Source: Treponema sp. (lineage in GTDB: Bacteria; Spirochaetota; Spirochaetia; Treponematales; Treponemataceae). Taken from it: a stretch of 64,000 nucleotides of DNA. The stretch is taken from the NCBI GenBank assembly GCA_016281495.1, contig JAEEIU010000022.1, positions 1 through 64,000 on the forward strand. The letters are read 5' to 3'. Made by a program: the position numbers and the translations under genes. Shown piece by piece: positions 63,552 to 64,000 of the stretch (within the stretch, counting starts at the first letter, position 1; every line of letters begins with the position of its first letter). The notes under the pieces were generated by a model. The model ran no database searches. It saw nothing but the letters and a program-made list of their open reading frames with translations, and had not been told where the DNA came from.

Positions 63552-63761
63552 ATGGACTACTGTATCATAGATTCAAAATCAGGAAAGCCTGTGGACTTTG
63601 ACTTTAAGCCGGTGGAAGAAGCAAAAAAGGCTGTCTGGCGTTCAAGAGAAGACGCTTTTTATTTCCTTGACTGCTTTATCCGCGAAAGTTCTGCTCAGGA
63701 ACTCGATTCTGACGCAATAAATAAGGGAAGAGCCCAGTTTACCGTTCAAGAACTCGCATAA
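63552..63761 (+). CDS. short hypothetical protein
   Basis: The 69-residue protein, starting MDYCIIDSKSGKPVDFDFKP, begins nine bases after a GGGAGA site. It is charged and has no known motif. The next gene begins seven bases after its stop, so both are probably one transcript. Confidence 0.6.
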   Translation: MDYCIIDSKSGKPVDFDFKPVEEAKKAVWRSREDAFYFLDCFIRESSAQELDSDAINKGRAQFTVQELA

Positions 63762-63768
63762 AATTCCG

Positions 63769-64000
63769 ATGTCTATAGATATGCGTAGACTATTTGTTTT
63801 TCTTTTTTGTTTGCTGACGGTTAGCTGTCTTTCCGCCCAAACCAAGCCATTGTACAGGTTGCCGGAAAATACTCCGTCAAAAGCCGATGATAGTTCAGAA
63901 CCATACCTTGTTGGAACTGATTCAGGACTTTACCAGATATCTGCCAAGGGACAGGCTACTGCCCTGTGGACTGAAGGTAAGGTTACCAAGATCTTAAAGA
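63769..64000 (+). CDS. exported protein, truncated by the window edge
   Basis: The frame begins MSIDMRRLFVFLFCLL (ATG 63769, or 63781 if MRRLF is the start) and is open to the right edge. It has a signal peptide ending near TVSCLSAQ, where a lipobox-like VSC may apply. The visible mature part (SGLYQISAKGQATALWTEG) resembles a beta-propeller blade. About 77 residues are seen, and the gene continues outside. Confidence 0.6.
   Translation, partial: MSIDMRRLFVFLFCLLTVSCLSAQTKPLYRLPENTPSKADDSSEPYLVGTDSGLYQISAKGQATALWTEGKVTKILK

Overview
The window looks like a chromosomal segment of a host-associated Treponema or a close spirochaete relative. The support is moderate GC, single copies of housekeeping genes with spirochaete-like sequences (FlgM, a methyl-accepting chemotaxis protein with a sigma-28-type promoter, periplasmic and outer-membrane proteins with Sec signals), several Rpn/PD-(D/E)XK nuclease genes and many intergenic palindromic repeats. 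This assignment is inference from gene content; no rRNA is present. There is no prophage, CRISPR array or complete insertion sequence.

Layout. 1-3288: right-hand part of an McrBC restriction locus, with a MazF-type toxin-antitoxin pair between mcrB and mcrC and a MmcQ/YjbR-like gene behind it. 3289-4960: four tRNA genes (three Ser, one Arg) around an esterase gene. 4961-11376: rightward housekeeping genes (membrane protein, NIF3-like protein, lspA, two small unknown genes, proline pathway proA-proB-proC). 11381-15982: leftward genes (two PotD-like lipoproteins, a GNAT protein, a UPF0210 protein). 16127-23254: thrC facing a two-gene alpha-glucan pair (malQ and a very long GH13 protein). 23255-25648: repeat-rich stretch with an Rpn nuclease gene and a small alkyltransferase-like gene. 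25649-29192: compact rightward operon luxS, DUF1538, tandem P-II protein, birA. 29189-33638: HDOD regulator, then a transglutaminase-like/TPR protein overlapping an M48 protease. 33747-36629: membrane LuxR-type regulator, an exported protein and an S41 protease lipoprotein. 36653-39360: pyrB-pyrI-pyrC operon. 39361-43202: the main accessory patch, with repeats, an Rpn gene, a possible BECR-fold nuclease-like gene, and a lipoprotein gene whose 3' end is duplicated 1.2 kb away. 43203-49551: porin-like protein lacking a normal start, GH18 protein, ftsK. 49823-56113: rsmI, flgM, degenerate Fe-ADH, SpoU methyltransferase, then an unknown 560-residue protein with an RsmI-like methylase and a shikimate kinase. 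56306-60896: slyD, NifU-like gene, chemotaxis receptor, purD. 60897-64000: a 300-bp fold-back element, a small outer-membrane protein, an Rpn gene with a duplicated 3' end, and two short genes at the right edge.

The most unusual content is a set of structured repeats. Five elements of 150-350 bp have inverted ends close to GTCACRCGGATT. At most ends this box is followed by a hairpin whose loop (CTACG or CTAACG) is conserved while the stem sequence differs from copy to copy and still pairs. A second palindromic module (GAGTTTT...AAAACTC with two inner hairpins) occurs inside two of these elements, and also in frame inside one Rpn nuclease gene and at the broken end of a duplicated Rpn gene, recalling the in-frame palindromic elements known from Rickettsia. 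Three other nested fold-back elements lie next to genes, two of them directly upstream of malQ and purD.
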